From: Thermodesulfobacteriaceae bacterium
GTDB lineage: Bacteria; Desulfobacterota; Thermodesulfobacteria; Thermodesulfobacteriales; Thermodesulfatatoraceae
Direction of reading: 5' to 3'
Assembly: GCA_015494065.1 (NCBI GenBank)
Contig: WGCA01000054.1
Coordinates: forward strand, 1-64,000
DNA: 64,000 nt
Position 1 is the stretch's first letter. The number at the start of each line of letters is the position of its first letter. A model generated the notes under the pieces. The model searched no databases. It saw nothing but the letters and a program-made list of their open reading frames with translations, and had not been told where the DNA came from. The position numbers and the translations under genes were made by a program. This document shows, one piece after another, positions 19,575 through 28,558 of the stretch.

Positions 19575-20709
19575 GCTCCCTCTCCTCAAGGAGGCGGGTG
19601 AGCATCTCTTCAAGGTTGCGAAATTTAAGTTTTATAGACGGGGCACGGGTAAATTTTTCTCTTAAGACTTTCTCTTCCCCCCAGACGACGATATCTTTTA
19701 CGACCTCTTCCAGTTCAGCCACGTTTTTCGGCCACGGGTAGAGTAAAAACCGTTCAAAGAGTTTGAGGGAGATGCTCACGATTTCGCGGCGGTAGACCCA
19801 GGCGTAACTCTCAAGGAAATGTTGGGCAAGTAGTGGAAGGTCGATCAGCCGCTCTCTTAGCGGTGGGAGGTGAAGGGTAAATTCTGCCAGTTTGAAAAAC
19901 AACTCCGGCAGCAGTCTGCCTTCTTTGAGCAGCTTTTCCGGGGGGGTGGAAAGGGAGAGGATGAGTTTGGCTTTACTGTAGACGGGCTCTTTGGAGCCCA
20001 AGGGATAAAAATAGCCGTTTTCTAAAAATAAAAGGAGCCTTTGCTGGGTGGATAAAGGCAGGTTCTCTATATTCTCGAGGTAAAGGACTCCGTCTTCGGC
20101 CTTGGCAAAGGCCCCTTCTTTGGCCTTTTTTACTTTTTTAATCACCCCGGGCCCGAAACCGAAAAGTAAGGGGTCTATCATCTCTTCAGGTAGGGCCGAG
20201 GTGGCGAACTTGACGAATTTTCCCTGGCGGTAAGCGTGAATATGCCGGGCCAAGAGCTCTTTTCCCACCCCTTTAGGGCCAAAAAGCAAAATGGGTTCCG
20301 GCAGGCGCGCCAGGACCGGGATGGCTTCCCTTATTTTGACTATCTTTTCGTCTTCCCCGATAAAGGGGTGACGGTATTCCTCCGGGCTCAAAGGAAAACG
20401 ACAATTTAATTCTTTTTCCAAAAAGGAATAAAGTCTTTCAGGGGTAAAGGGGCGCTTGAAATAAGAAATTTTCAAATGGCCGAAAGACAGGGTCTTTCTT
20501 TTGTGGCTCACGGCTATGATTCGCGCCCTGGGAGGGGCTTCTTCCGGTATCCGGGCCAACTCTTCCGGAGAGATCTTTTGCGGTTCCACCAGGAAGATAA
20601 GCTTAGCCCGGTCGATTAAGGCGGGCGTAAGTTTAGCGAGGCTCAACAGATGGTTGAGATATCTCCCTGCCAGCTCGTCTCCTGCCAGCACGCAAAAAGA
20701 AATCATCAT
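19513..20709 (-). CDS. Degenerate sigma-54-activator-like AAA+ protein
   Basis: Walker A GPKGVGKELLARHIH and PPLRERLIDLPLLAQHFL present; GAFTGA and Walker B acidic residues not conserved (LYLENIENL); no evident C-terminal HTH. Confidence 0.8.
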   Translation of the reverse strand: MMISFCVLAGDELAGRYLNHLLSLAKLTPALIDRAKLIFLVEPQKISPEELARIPEEAPPRARIIAVSHKRKTLSFGHLKISYFKRPFTPERLYSFLEKELNCRFPLSPEEYRHPFIGEDEKIVKIREAIPVLARLPEPILLFGPKGVGKELLARHIHAYRQGKFVKFATSALPEEMIDPLLFGFGPGVIKKVKKAKEGAFAKAEDGVLYLENIENLPLSTQQRLLLFLENGYFYPLGSKEPVYSKAKLILSLSTPPEKLLKEGRLLPELFFKLAEFTLHLPPLRERLIDLPLLAQHFLESYAWVYRREIVSISLKLFERFLLYPWPKNVAELEEVVKDIVVWGEEKVLREKFTRAPSIKLKFRNLEEMLTRLLEERELREQIESSHKDQGVNRTGSR

Positions 20710-20726
20710 TGTTAAAGATTTTAAAA

Positions 20727-20742
20727 TGCAACTTTAATGCCA
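20727..20742 (-). promoter_or_regulatory. Putative sigma-54 promoter of the degenerate AAA+ gene
   Basis: Minus strand TGGCATTAAAGTTGCA, near-consensus -24/-12. Confidence 0.65.
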
Positions 20743-20881
20743 TAATTAAGACCGAAATAAAGCGACTCGGAAATACTTAAAAGGACGGAAAGACTACTTT
20801 TTTGCTATCAGTTAGAAAATTCCTGTCAAAATATTGACGATACGGAAAAATTTTTTCACTTTTGCGGAAAAATTTTTCCTT

Positions 20882-21637
20882 TCAATGGGTATTTGTGGCC
20901 ACCAGTTCCAAGTCTTTTCCCCAAGCAAAGAGTTTGTCTTTTACCACGCAAACCACCCCCAAAAGAGGGGTCTTTTTGAGGGCCTTTTGGAGCTTCGGAA
21001 AATCCTCTGGGCCCTTTACCAGGTTGGCAAGTGAGGTGGCGTAGGCGTCGGCCAGGGCGGTATCTTTGGCTATTACGCAAAGGGCGTCGGCCCGACCGAG
21101 GCTTAAACTATGTCCCACGGTACCTGATGAGGTGCACACCGCACATGGCATAAGTTTTCTTTTCAGCCGGAGCCCTATTTTCCCCGACAGGGGAGAATCG
21201 CCGGCCCAGATGGCCACGGTCACTTCCCTTTTGGTGGCAAGGAAGATATCTCCTCCGTTTTCGACCACTATTTCGCTGGTCAATCCTTCAGCGAGCAGGG
21301 CCCGCCCTAGCTCTTCGGCGATGGCCCCGGCCACCGCTGCCATAGGACCAACCCCGGCCTTTTGGGCGGCCCGAAACATTTTTTGAGCCACTACAGGGGC
21401 CTGGGGGTCCAGGGGCAGAGGTTTTAAGGAGGACAAAAAATCCGGGTGTTTCAAGATATAATGTTCCAAGCTTTGCCGGAGGGCGAGTAGTCTTTTAAAA
21501 GCCTCTTCAGATAGGTCTTTTTCTGCCAGGAGAAGCAGGTCAGATTCACGGTAGACTACCCGGAAGGGTATGAGGCCTTCGCCATAAAAGGCGGTACGGT
21601 AGGTACGCAGCTCAAAATCCGTGTTACCAACCCTCAT
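20882..21637 (-). CDS. UPF0280 (ApbE-like) family protein
   Basis: GPMAAVAGAIAEELGRALL, EIVVENGGDIFL, CTSSGTVGHSLSLGRADAL. Confidence 0.85.
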   Translation of the reverse strand: MRVGNTDFELRTYRTAFYGEGLIPFRVVYRESDLLLLAEKDLSEEAFKRLLALRQSLEHYILKHPDFLSSLKPLPLDPQAPVVAQKMFRAAQKAGVGPMAAVAGAIAEELGRALLAEGLTSEIVVENGGDIFLATKREVTVAIWAGDSPLSGKIGLRLKRKLMPCAVCTSSGTVGHSLSLGRADALCVIAKDTALADAYATSLANLVKGPEDFPKLQKALKKTPLLGVVCVVKDKLFAWGKDLELVATNTH

Positions 21638-21679
21638 CTTTTGGGCTAAAATACCCGGAGAAGGGCAGAAGGAGAAGAG

Positions 21680-22516
21680 ATGGAAGTAACACCGGTCAAA
21701 ATCGGTTCTTTTGAGGTGGGGCGAGGGGTCCCTCTCCTTATCGCTGGTCCCTGCGTGTTGGAAAGCTTAGACATCGCCTTGACCTGTGCCCGCTTTATGG
21801 CGGAAGCGGCTCGGGAATATGGTTTTTTTTACATATTTAAATCTTCTTTTGATAAGGCCAACCGTACCTCCCTTTCCTCTTATCGAGGGCCGGGCCTTGA
21901 GGCGGGTCTTAAAATGCTGGCCCGGGTCAAGGAAGAGGTAAAAGTCCCGGTAACTTCTGATATCCACGAGCCCTGGCAGGCCGAACCGGCGGCGGAGGTG
22001 CTGGATCTCATCCAGATCCCGGCCTTTTTGTGTCGGCAAACCGATCTCATCGTGGCGGCGGCCAAGACGGGAAAGCCCGTTAACATAAAGAAGGGGCAGT
22101 TTGTCTCTCCCTGGGACATGTATTACGCGGTGGAAAAGGCCCAGGCGGCCGGGGCCGCCGGCGTAATGCTTACCGAACGGGGGTACACCTTTGGCTACCG
22201 GAACCTGGTGGTTGATATGAGGTCTTTTCCCATCATGCGCAGCTTTGGGGTCCCCGTAATATTTGACGCCACCCACAGTGTACAGCTTCCAGGAGGTGGG
22301 CAGGGGGTTTCGGGAGGGGAGCGAGAGTTCGTCGCTCCTCTAGCCCGGGCGGCGGTGGCGGCAGGGGTGGACGGGATCTTTATGGAGGTGCATCCGGCCC
22401 CGGAAACGGCCCTCTGTGACGGGCCGAACTCACTTCCTCTTTCTGAGGCCAAAAAGCTTCTAAGGGTCCTTAAAGACCTTTATCGGGTTATAATTGACCA
22501 TGGTTACCTTTCCTGA
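21680..22516 (+). CDS. kdsA: 3-deoxy-8-phosphooctulonate synthase
   Basis: IAGPCVLES, FKSSFDKANRTS, MEVHPAPETALCDGPNSL. Confidence 0.97.
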   Translation: MEVTPVKIGSFEVGRGVPLLIAGPCVLESLDIALTCARFMAEAAREYGFFYIFKSSFDKANRTSLSSYRGPGLEAGLKMLARVKEEVKVPVTSDIHEPWQAEPAAEVLDLIQIPAFLCRQTDLIVAAAKTGKPVNIKKGQFVSPWDMYYAVEKAQAAGAAGVMLTERGYTFGYRNLVVDMRSFPIMRSFGVPVIFDATHSVQLPGGGQGVSGGEREFVAPLARAAVAAGVDGIFMEVHPAPETALCDGPNSLPLSEAKKLLRVLKDLYRVIIDHGYLS

Positions 22517-23054
22517 AGAGGTACTGGCCCGAGCCGCTAAGGTTAAACTTTTGTTGCTGGATGTTGACGGCATCCTGACAGACGCCCGCATAATCATTGA
22601 CGCTAAGGGGCGGGAGATCAAACATTTTTGTGTGCGAGATGGCATGGGGATAAAGCTCCTCCAGATGGCGGGGCTTGAAGTGGGAATCCTTTCCAGCCGG
22701 AAATCCCCTCCGGTCTCTTACCGGGCCAAAGAACTGGGTATTGAACTTATTATCCAGGGAGAACTCGATAAACTGGGGCTTTATGAAACCATCCGCCAGC
22801 AAAAGGGCCTGGCGCACGAAGAAATAGCTTACATGGGGGATGACTGGATTGATCTGCCGGTGTTAAAAAGGGTGGGTCTAGCGGTCACTGTGCCTGAGGC
22901 CTGGCCACCGGTCAAGGAATACGTACATTACGTGACCAAACACCCCGGAGGGCGGGGGGCGGTGCGTGAGGTATGTGATCTTTTGCTCCAGGCCCACCAC
23001 AAATGGGAGGAAATGCTAAAATGTTTCGAATCCTCTGCTGGGCGTTGTTTTTGA
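22500..23054 (+). CDS. kdsC: 3-deoxy-D-manno-octulosonate 8-phosphate phosphatase (KdsC family HAD)
   Basis: LLLLDVDGILTDARIIID, RDGMGIKLLQMAGLEVGILSSRKS, YMGDDWIDLPVL. Confidence 0.93.
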   Translation: MVTFPEEVLARAAKVKLLLLDVDGILTDARIIIDAKGREIKHFCVRDGMGIKLLQMAGLEVGILSSRKSPPVSYRAKELGIELIIQGELDKLGLYETIRQQKGLAHEEIAYMGDDWIDLPVLKRVGLAVTVPEAWPPVKEYVHYVTKHPGGRGAVREVCDLLLQAHHKWEEMLKCFESSAGRCF

Positions 23055-23578
23055 TCAGCTTTTTGGTGGCCTGTCACCAGGAAAAGGTGGTGCCGCCCAA
23101 AACGCCACAAGAAGCTGCGCCGCCGACCAAGGTCAAGCCTCCCCCCCAAAAACCTCAGGAGGAACCGGACACGGAATTTAAAAAGCTCCATTACGTGATT
23201 TACGAAAAGGGGAAATTAAAGTGGAATATCCGGGCCCAGGAGGCGTACATCTTTAAAGGAAAAAGGATCAAGATGAAAGATTTGAAAGTGTGCGCTCATC
23301 CGGACAAAGGTTTTTGTATTACTGCCAAAGAGGGAGATTACGACCCTAAGGCAGGCCGGTTCGTCTTTCGGGGAAAAGTGATTCTAGACGCAGGCAGAAG
23401 GGGTACCCTTTTTACCTCGGTTCTTAAATACCTGCCCCAAAAGGAGAGCCTTGAGACCGAAGCGGGGGTGGTTATTAAAAACGAAGGTTTCTTAATCAAA
23501 GGAAAAGGATTTTACTACGACCTTAAAAGCGGCGCCATGAAAGTGCTCAAACGCACCAAGGTAAGAGTTGATGCTTAG
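23021..23578 (+). CDS. lptC: LPS export protein LptC family
   Basis: Position between kdsC and lptA; KLKWNIRAQEAYIFK...KDLKVCAHPDKGFCITAKEGDYDPKAGRFVFRGKV pattern. Confidence 0.8.
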   Translation: MFRILCWALFLISFLVACHQEKVVPPKTPQEAAPPTKVKPPPQKPQEEPDTEFKKLHYVIYEKGKLKWNIRAQEAYIFKGKRIKMKDLKVCAHPDKGFCITAKEGDYDPKAGRFVFRGKVILDAGRRGTLFTSVLKYLPQKESLETEAGVVIKNEGFLIKGKGFYYDLKSGAMKVLKRTKVRVDA

Positions 23579-24026
23579 ATGGTTTTTACCCTTTTTGCTG
23601 GTAGCCTTTTGGTGGACCGGGGTCCAGGCCAAGACCCCCATCACCATCAAATCAGACCGAATGGAGGTCTTACAGAACCAGAAGGTGGTGGTCTTCAGTG
23701 GCCACGTGGTGGCCAAAAAGAAGGACCTGACCATCTACGCTGACAGACTCCTGGTCTATTACGACCAAAAAAAGGGCAAGAGGGAAGTGCGCAAACTGGT
23801 GGCCCTGGGCCAAGTAAAAATTACTAAAGACGACTGGATCGCCCGGGCTGGCAAAGCCGTCTATTTTAAAAACCTTGAAAAAATAGTGCTGGAAGACCGG
23901 CCTCAAATCTGGCAAGGAGACAACACCGTTAAAGGGGCCAGGATTACCCTTTACCTGAACGAAGACCGCTACGTGGTGGAATCAGAGGCCAACGAAAAGG
24001 CCGAAGCCGTGATCTTTACCGATTGA
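23571..24026 (+). CDS. lptA: LPS transport periplasmic protein LptA
   Basis: ITIKSDRMEVLQNQKVVVFSGHVVAKKKDLTIYADRLLVYYD (OstA-like). Confidence 0.9.
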   Translation: MLRWFLPFLLVAFWWTGVQAKTPITIKSDRMEVLQNQKVVVFSGHVVAKKKDLTIYADRLLVYYDQKKGKREVRKLVALGQVKITKDDWIARAGKAVYFKNLEKIVLEDRPQIWQGDNTVKGARITLYLNEDRYVVESEANEKAEAVIFTD

Positions 24027-24029
24027 TGT

Positions 24030-24758
24030 ATGTCTTTAGAACTAAAAGCCCAGAGTCTTTCCAAACGTTTTGGGGGAAGGACGGTAGTCAAAGACGTCTC
24101 CCTCAAGGTAGCAACCGGCGAAGTAGTGGGGCTTTTGGGCCCCAACGGGGCGGGTAAAACTACTACCTTTTATATGGTAAGCGGCCTCATCGCCCCGGAC
24201 AAAGGGCGGATCTTTTTAGGGGAAGAGGATCTTTCGCGGGAGCCGATGTATCGCCGGGCCCGGCGTGGGATCATTTATCTCCCCCAGGAGCCATCGGTTT
24301 TCAGGCGTCTGACCGTTGAGGAGAACATCCTGCTGGTTTTAGAAATTTTGGCCATTTCCCGAGGAGAAAGAAAAAGGAGGCTGGAAGACCTACTGGAGAG
24401 TTTCGGGATGTCACATCTGCGGCGCCAGAAGGCCTACGCCCTTTCGGGAGGGGAGAGACGTCGGGTAGAAATTATGCGGGCCATGGCGCGTGCGCCCCTT
24501 TTTCTCCTTCTGGATGAGCCTTTCGCTGGGATTGATCCCATAGCCGTGGCGGATTTGAAAGAAATCATTAAAAATCTTAAGGAAAAAGGGCTTGGCTTGC
24601 TTATTTCTGACCATAACGTGCGTGAAACTCTGTTAGTATGTGATTATGCTTATATTGTGGCCAACGGTGAGGTTATCGCGCAGGGCAGACCCGCTGAAAT
24701 CGCGGAAAATGAGCGGGCACGTGAGTTGTATCTCGGCAGGGATTTCAGGTTAAATTAA
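24030..24758 (+). CDS. lptB: LPS export ABC transporter ATP-binding protein
   Basis: GPNGAGKTTTFYM, LSGGERRRVEIMRA, LLLDEPFAGIDPIAV. Confidence 0.96.
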   Translation: MSLELKAQSLSKRFGGRTVVKDVSLKVATGEVVGLLGPNGAGKTTTFYMVSGLIAPDKGRIFLGEEDLSREPMYRRARRGIIYLPQEPSVFRRLTVEENILLVLEILAISRGERKRRLEDLLESFGMSHLRRQKAYALSGGERRRVEIMRAMARAPLFLLLDEPFAGIDPIAVADLKEIIKNLKEKGLGLLISDHNVRETLLVCDYAYIVANGEVIAQGRPAEIAENERARELYLGRDFRLN

Positions 24759-24762
24759 GGAT

Positions 24763-26211
24763 ATGGCGTTAGAGCTAAGACAACACCTCAAACTTACCCA
24801 ACAGCTGGTCCTGACTCCGCAACTGCAGCAGGCCATCAAGTTATTGCAACTTAACCGGCTGGAGCTGGAACAGGTCTTACGGCAGGAGGCTGAAACAAAC
24901 CCCGTTTTAGAACAGGACCTGGCGGACCAACAAACCGTCTCTCTAGAAGAACTTACCTCTAACAATCGGCAGCAGGAAGAGGGGCTTTCTCTGGCTACCG
25001 AGAGTCCTCTCGGTGCGGAAGCCGTTAAAGACTTTGACTGGGAGGCCTATTTTCAAGATAACGGGAGCGCCTATCCCAGTTTTGCCTTTGAACAAAAAGA
25101 GGCCATTGATTACGAACGCAAGCTTACCAAGGCAGAAAACTTGGTCTCCCATCTTCTCTGGCAGCTTTATCTCTCCGACCTGACGCCTGAAGAGCAACGT
25201 ATCGGAGAATATATTATCGGTAACCTTGACGAAAGGGGTTATCTGGCGGTCTCCGTAGAAGAAATAGCCGAAGACCTGGGGGTTGAAGAAGAAAAAGTAG
25301 CCTTTGTCCTGCGAAAAATTCAGTTTTTTGACCCGGTGGGGGTGGCGGCTAGGGATCTTAAGGAATGTCTATTGATCCAGCTTGAACATTTGGGTCTTAA
25401 AGGGACGTTGGCGGAATTACTGGTAAGGGATCATCTGAAAGACTTGGAGCTTGGTCGTTACGCCCGGCTGGCCAAAAAATTTAACGTTTCGGTGGAAGAG
25501 ATAGAAGCGGCCTTGGCGGTGATAAGGGGACTTGATCCCCGACCGGCCCGAAATTTTACCGAGATAGAACCCCAATACGTTGAACCAGACGTCCTGGTCT
25601 TTAAAGAAGCGGACGAGTGGGTGGTACGTTTAAACGACGAGGGGCTGCCCCGTTTGCGGATAAGCCCCTATTACCGCAAACTCTTGACCGATCCGGCGGT
25701 CCCCCTTGCGGCCAAACAATACATCCAGAAAAAGCTTCGCTCAGCCACCTGGCTAATTAAAAGTATTGAACAGCGGAACCGTACCTTACTGAAGGTTTCC
25801 GAAAGTATTATGCGTTTTCAGCGAGATTTTCTAGAGAAAGGGGTGGCGGGCCTAAGACCGTTGATCCTGAGGGACGTAGCCCTGGACGTGGGGCTTCACG
25901 AGTCCACGGTGAGCCGGGTCACCACTGGGAAGTACGTCGACACCCCCCACGGCATTTTCGAACTTAAATTTTTTTTCTCTACCGGTTACCGCAGCTCCTC
26001 CGGCGAAGAAGTGGCCACGGAGACGGTCAAGCAATACATCAAGGAAATCATCGCCCAAGAAGATCCCCAAAGGCCTTATAGCGACCAGAAAATAGCCGAT
26101 ATTTTAAAAGAGAAGTATAATGTAAAGATAGCAAGGAGAACAGTGGCCAAATATCGGGATCAACTGGGAATATTGCCGGCAAGTAGGCGAAAAGGCAAAA
26201 TTTCCAAGTAG
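24763..26211 (+). CDS. rpoN: RNA polymerase sigma-54 factor
   Basis: N-term LKLTQQLVLTPQLQQAIKLLQLNRLEL; RpoN box ARRTVAKYRDQLGI. Confidence 0.98.
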   Translation: MALELRQHLKLTQQLVLTPQLQQAIKLLQLNRLELEQVLRQEAETNPVLEQDLADQQTVSLEELTSNNRQQEEGLSLATESPLGAEAVKDFDWEAYFQDNGSAYPSFAFEQKEAIDYERKLTKAENLVSHLLWQLYLSDLTPEEQRIGEYIIGNLDERGYLAVSVEEIAEDLGVEEEKVAFVLRKIQFFDPVGVAARDLKECLLIQLEHLGLKGTLAELLVRDHLKDLELGRYARLAKKFNVSVEEIEAALAVIRGLDPRPARNFTEIEPQYVEPDVLVFKEADEWVVRLNDEGLPRLRISPYYRKLLTDPAVPLAAKQYIQKKLRSATWLIKSIEQRNRTLLKVSESIMRFQRDFLEKGVAGLRPLILRDVALDVGLHESTVSRVTTGKYVDTPHGIFELKFFFSTGYRSSSGEEVATETVKQYIKEIIAQEDPQRPYSDQKIADILKEKYNVKIARRTVAKYRDQLGILPASRRKGKISK

Positions 26212-26248
26212 GGTCGCAAGACCATAATCGCCATTTTAAGGAGGCCCT

Positions 26249-26773
26249 ATGCAAGTCAACATCACTTTCCGGCACTTAGATTCTTCTCCGGGTTTAAAGG
26301 AATACGTCAACAAAAGGATTGCCAAGCTTGAGAAGTATTTTTATGGCCCGGTAGAAGCCCACGTTATTTTGAAAGCGGAGAAGTTCCGTCAACAGGCTGA
26401 GATCACTCTTATCGGAGACGGTTATAAAGTTACGGGCAAAGAAGAGACAGCGGACATGTATGAGGCTATCGACTTGGTAGTGGCCAAATTAGAAACTCAG
26501 GTCAAAAAATTGCGTGAGAAAAGGAAAAACCGCAAAAGGGGCGGGACCAAGGGGCTAGAGATGGCTTCCTTGAGCCCTACCGGGGAAGAAGAACTACCCG
26601 TTAAAGTGGAGCGAGTCTACGTAAAGCCTATGTCGGTGGAAGAGGCCCTGGAGCAGATAAAAACGGCAGAACAGGACTTTCTTATCTTTAACAACCCTGA
26701 AACCGCTTCGGTAAACGTCCTTTACCGCAAGAGTAACGGCACTTACGTTTTGATCTTACCGGAGCTTTCGTAA
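26249..26773 (+). CDS. hpf: Ribosome hibernation promoting factor (long form)
   Basis: MQVNITFRHLDSSPGLKEYVNKRIAKLEKYF; C-terminal domain KPMSVEEALEQIKTAEQDFLIFNNPET. Confidence 0.93.
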   Translation: MQVNITFRHLDSSPGLKEYVNKRIAKLEKYFYGPVEAHVILKAEKFRQQAEITLIGDGYKVTGKEETADMYEAIDLVVAKLETQVKKLREKRKNRKRGGTKGLEMASLSPTGEEELPVKVERVYVKPMSVEEALEQIKTAEQDFLIFNNPETASVNVLYRKSNGTYVLILPELS

Positions 26774-26776
26774 AGG

Positions 26777-26810
26777 AGGGCGGGAGCGCTTCCCGCCCTT
26801 TTCTTTTTTT
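26777..26810 (+). terminator. Rho-independent terminator after hpf
   Basis: AGGGCGGGAGCGCTTCCCGCCCTTTTCTTTTTTT. Confidence 0.8.
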
Positions 26811-26834
26811 ATCCTTCCGATTATAAAGGGCGAT

Positions 26835-27293
26835 ATGAAAATAAGCGACTACGTGGTGGAAGAGTGCGTCCTCTGTGAGGTAAAGGCCCGGAATAAGTGG
26901 GAATTTTTTGCCGAAATCGCGGCCTGCCTAGGGAAAATGCTTGAGCTTCCGGCCGAGGAGATCAAAAAGGTCCTAGAGGAGAGGGAGCGCCTTAGTTCCA
27001 CTGCTATCGGCCAGGAGATTGCCATTCCCCACAGTCGGCTGGCGGGTCTGGAGCAGATTGTCATCGCCGCGGGGATAAAAAAAGAGGGACTTGAGTTTGA
27101 GGCCATGGACCATAAACCGGTAAAATTGATTCTGGTGGTCTTGGCGCCTGAAAACGAGCAGGCTCTATATTTGCGCACTTTGGCCTGTTTGGCCCGTATC
27201 TTAAAAGATAACGAAATAAAGAGGCAGCTTATGGCTGCACGCAACGGGGCAGAATTCAAAAAAATCTTAGACGGGGTGGCGTACGAAGGCTAA
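26835..27293 (+). CDS. ptsN: PTS IIA-Ntr-like protein
   Basis: REKLSSTAIGQEIAIPHSRL-type motif (ERERLSSTAIGQEIAIPHSRLAGL). Confidence 0.9.
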   Translation: MKISDYVVEECVLCEVKARNKWEFFAEIAACLGKMLELPAEEIKKVLEERERLSSTAIGQEIAIPHSRLAGLEQIVIAAGIKKEGLEFEAMDHKPVKLILVVLAPENEQALYLRTLACLARILKDNEIKRQLMAARNGAEFKKILDGVAYEG

Positions 27294-28164
27294 ACCTATC
27301 CAGACCGTCATCATCACCGGCCTTTCTGGCTCGGGTAAGAGTACGGCCCTAAGGGCCTTTGAGGACCTGGGATATTTTGGGGTAGATAACCTACCGGTCA
27401 CCCTTCTGCCTGCCTTTCTCGAAATAAAAGCCGAACAGCATCGGGGAAAGGACCCCCAGAAAATCGCCCTGGTGATGGACGTAAGGGAAGAGAGTTTCCT
27501 GGAAAAGTTCCACGAGGTGTTTGATAAGGTAAAAGAAGAAGGGTACCACCTGGAAGTGGTGTTCCTGGAAGCCAGCGACGAGGTCCTTATCGCCCGCTTC
27601 TGTCAGACCAGGAGACCTCACCCTTTGGCCCCGAGGGCCCCCTTATCCAAGGCCCTGGCCCTGGAAAGGGAGGTGCTGGCCCCTATCAAAGAGTTGGCGG
27701 ACGTGGTCATTGATACTTCATCCTACAACGTGCACCAGCTAAGGCGGGAAATTAAGGCCCGGTTTGGGGTGCGTACTGATCTCTCGGAGATGTTGGTCCA
27801 TTTCATTTCTTTTGGCTTCAAATACGGGGTGCCGGCGGAGACCCATCTCCTTTTTGACGTACGGTTTTTACCCAATCCCTATTTTGAACCCACCCTCAGG
27901 CCCTTAAGCGGGCTTGATCCCAGGATACAGGAATACGTGCTCAGAAACGCGCTGGCCCACAGTTTTTTAAATTTGTGTGAGCAGTATCTTCATTTTCTCC
28001 TGCCCCAATACGAAAGGGAGGGCAAGACCTACCTGGTCGTGGGGGTAGGCTGTACCGGAGGAAGGCACCGTTCGGTGGCGGTGGCGGAAGAGCTGGGAGC
28101 GATGGTGAAGGCCTGGGGCAGGCAGACTTTGGTCACCCACCGTGACGTGTTAAAGGAGGCCTGA
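27271..28164 (+). CDS. rapZ: RapZ-family RNase adapter / P-loop nucleotide-binding protein; start codon uncertain
   Basis: Frame open from an in-frame TAG at 27268: ..KPIQTVIITGLSGSGKSTALRAFEDLGYFGVDNLPVTLLP..., C-term GVGCTGGRHRSVAVAEEL. The ORF track starts only at an internal ATG (27472). Confidence 0.88.
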   Translation, partial: TGWRTKAKPIQTVIITGLSGSGKSTALRAFEDLGYFGVDNLPVTLLPAFLEIKAEQHRGKDPQKIALVMDVREESFLEKFHEVFDKVKEEGYHLEVVFLEASDEVLIARFCQTRRPHPLAPRAPLSKALALEREVLAPIKELADVVIDTSSYNVHQLRREIKARFGVRTDLSEMLVHFISFGFKYGVPAETHLLFDVRFLPNPYFEPTLRPLSGLDPRIQEYVLRNALAHSFLNLCEQYLHFLLPQYEREGKTYLVVGVGCTGGRHRSVAVAEELGAMVKAWGRQTLVTHRDVLKEA

Positions 28165-28165
28165 G

Positions 28166-28558
28166 ATGACGGGAATTATTATCGCTGGCCACGGCCGTTT
28201 GCCTGAAGAACTCCTTACGGTATGTGCCTTTATTCTGGGAAAGACCGAAGGGATCCGGAGTCTTTCCATTGATCCCGCCACCCCTGCGCAGGAGATCCGT
28301 GCCTCTTTTGTCAAGGCCATCGAGGAGGTGGACCAGGGGCAGGGCGTACTCATCTTGACCGACCTTTTCGGGGGCACCCCTTCTAACATGGCCCTTTCCT
28401 TTTTGCAGGAGGGTTACGTGGAGGTAGTTTCCGGGGTCAATCTCGCCATGATAATTAAAGCCATACAAAACCGCGAAAAACCGCCAAAGGAACTGGCTCC
28501 CCTGGTGGTAGAAGCGGGAAGAAAGGCCATCACGCAGGCTTCCAATCTATTGGAATAG
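28166..28558 (+). CDS. PTS mannose-family EIIA domain protein
   Basis: TGIIIAGHGRLPEELL..., LILTDLFGGTPSNMAL. Confidence 0.9.
   Translation: MTGIIIAGHGRLPEELLTVCAFILGKTEGIRSLSIDPATPAQEIRASFVKAIEEVDQGQGVLILTDLFGGTPSNMALSFLQEGYVEVVSGVNLAMIIKAIQNREKPPKELAPLVVEAGRKAITQASNLLE

Noticed and set aside
27472-28164. Taking the ORF-track start (27472) as the real rapZ start
   Set aside because: It would delete the Walker A motif and the conserved DLGYFGVDNLP region encoded just upstream in frame.
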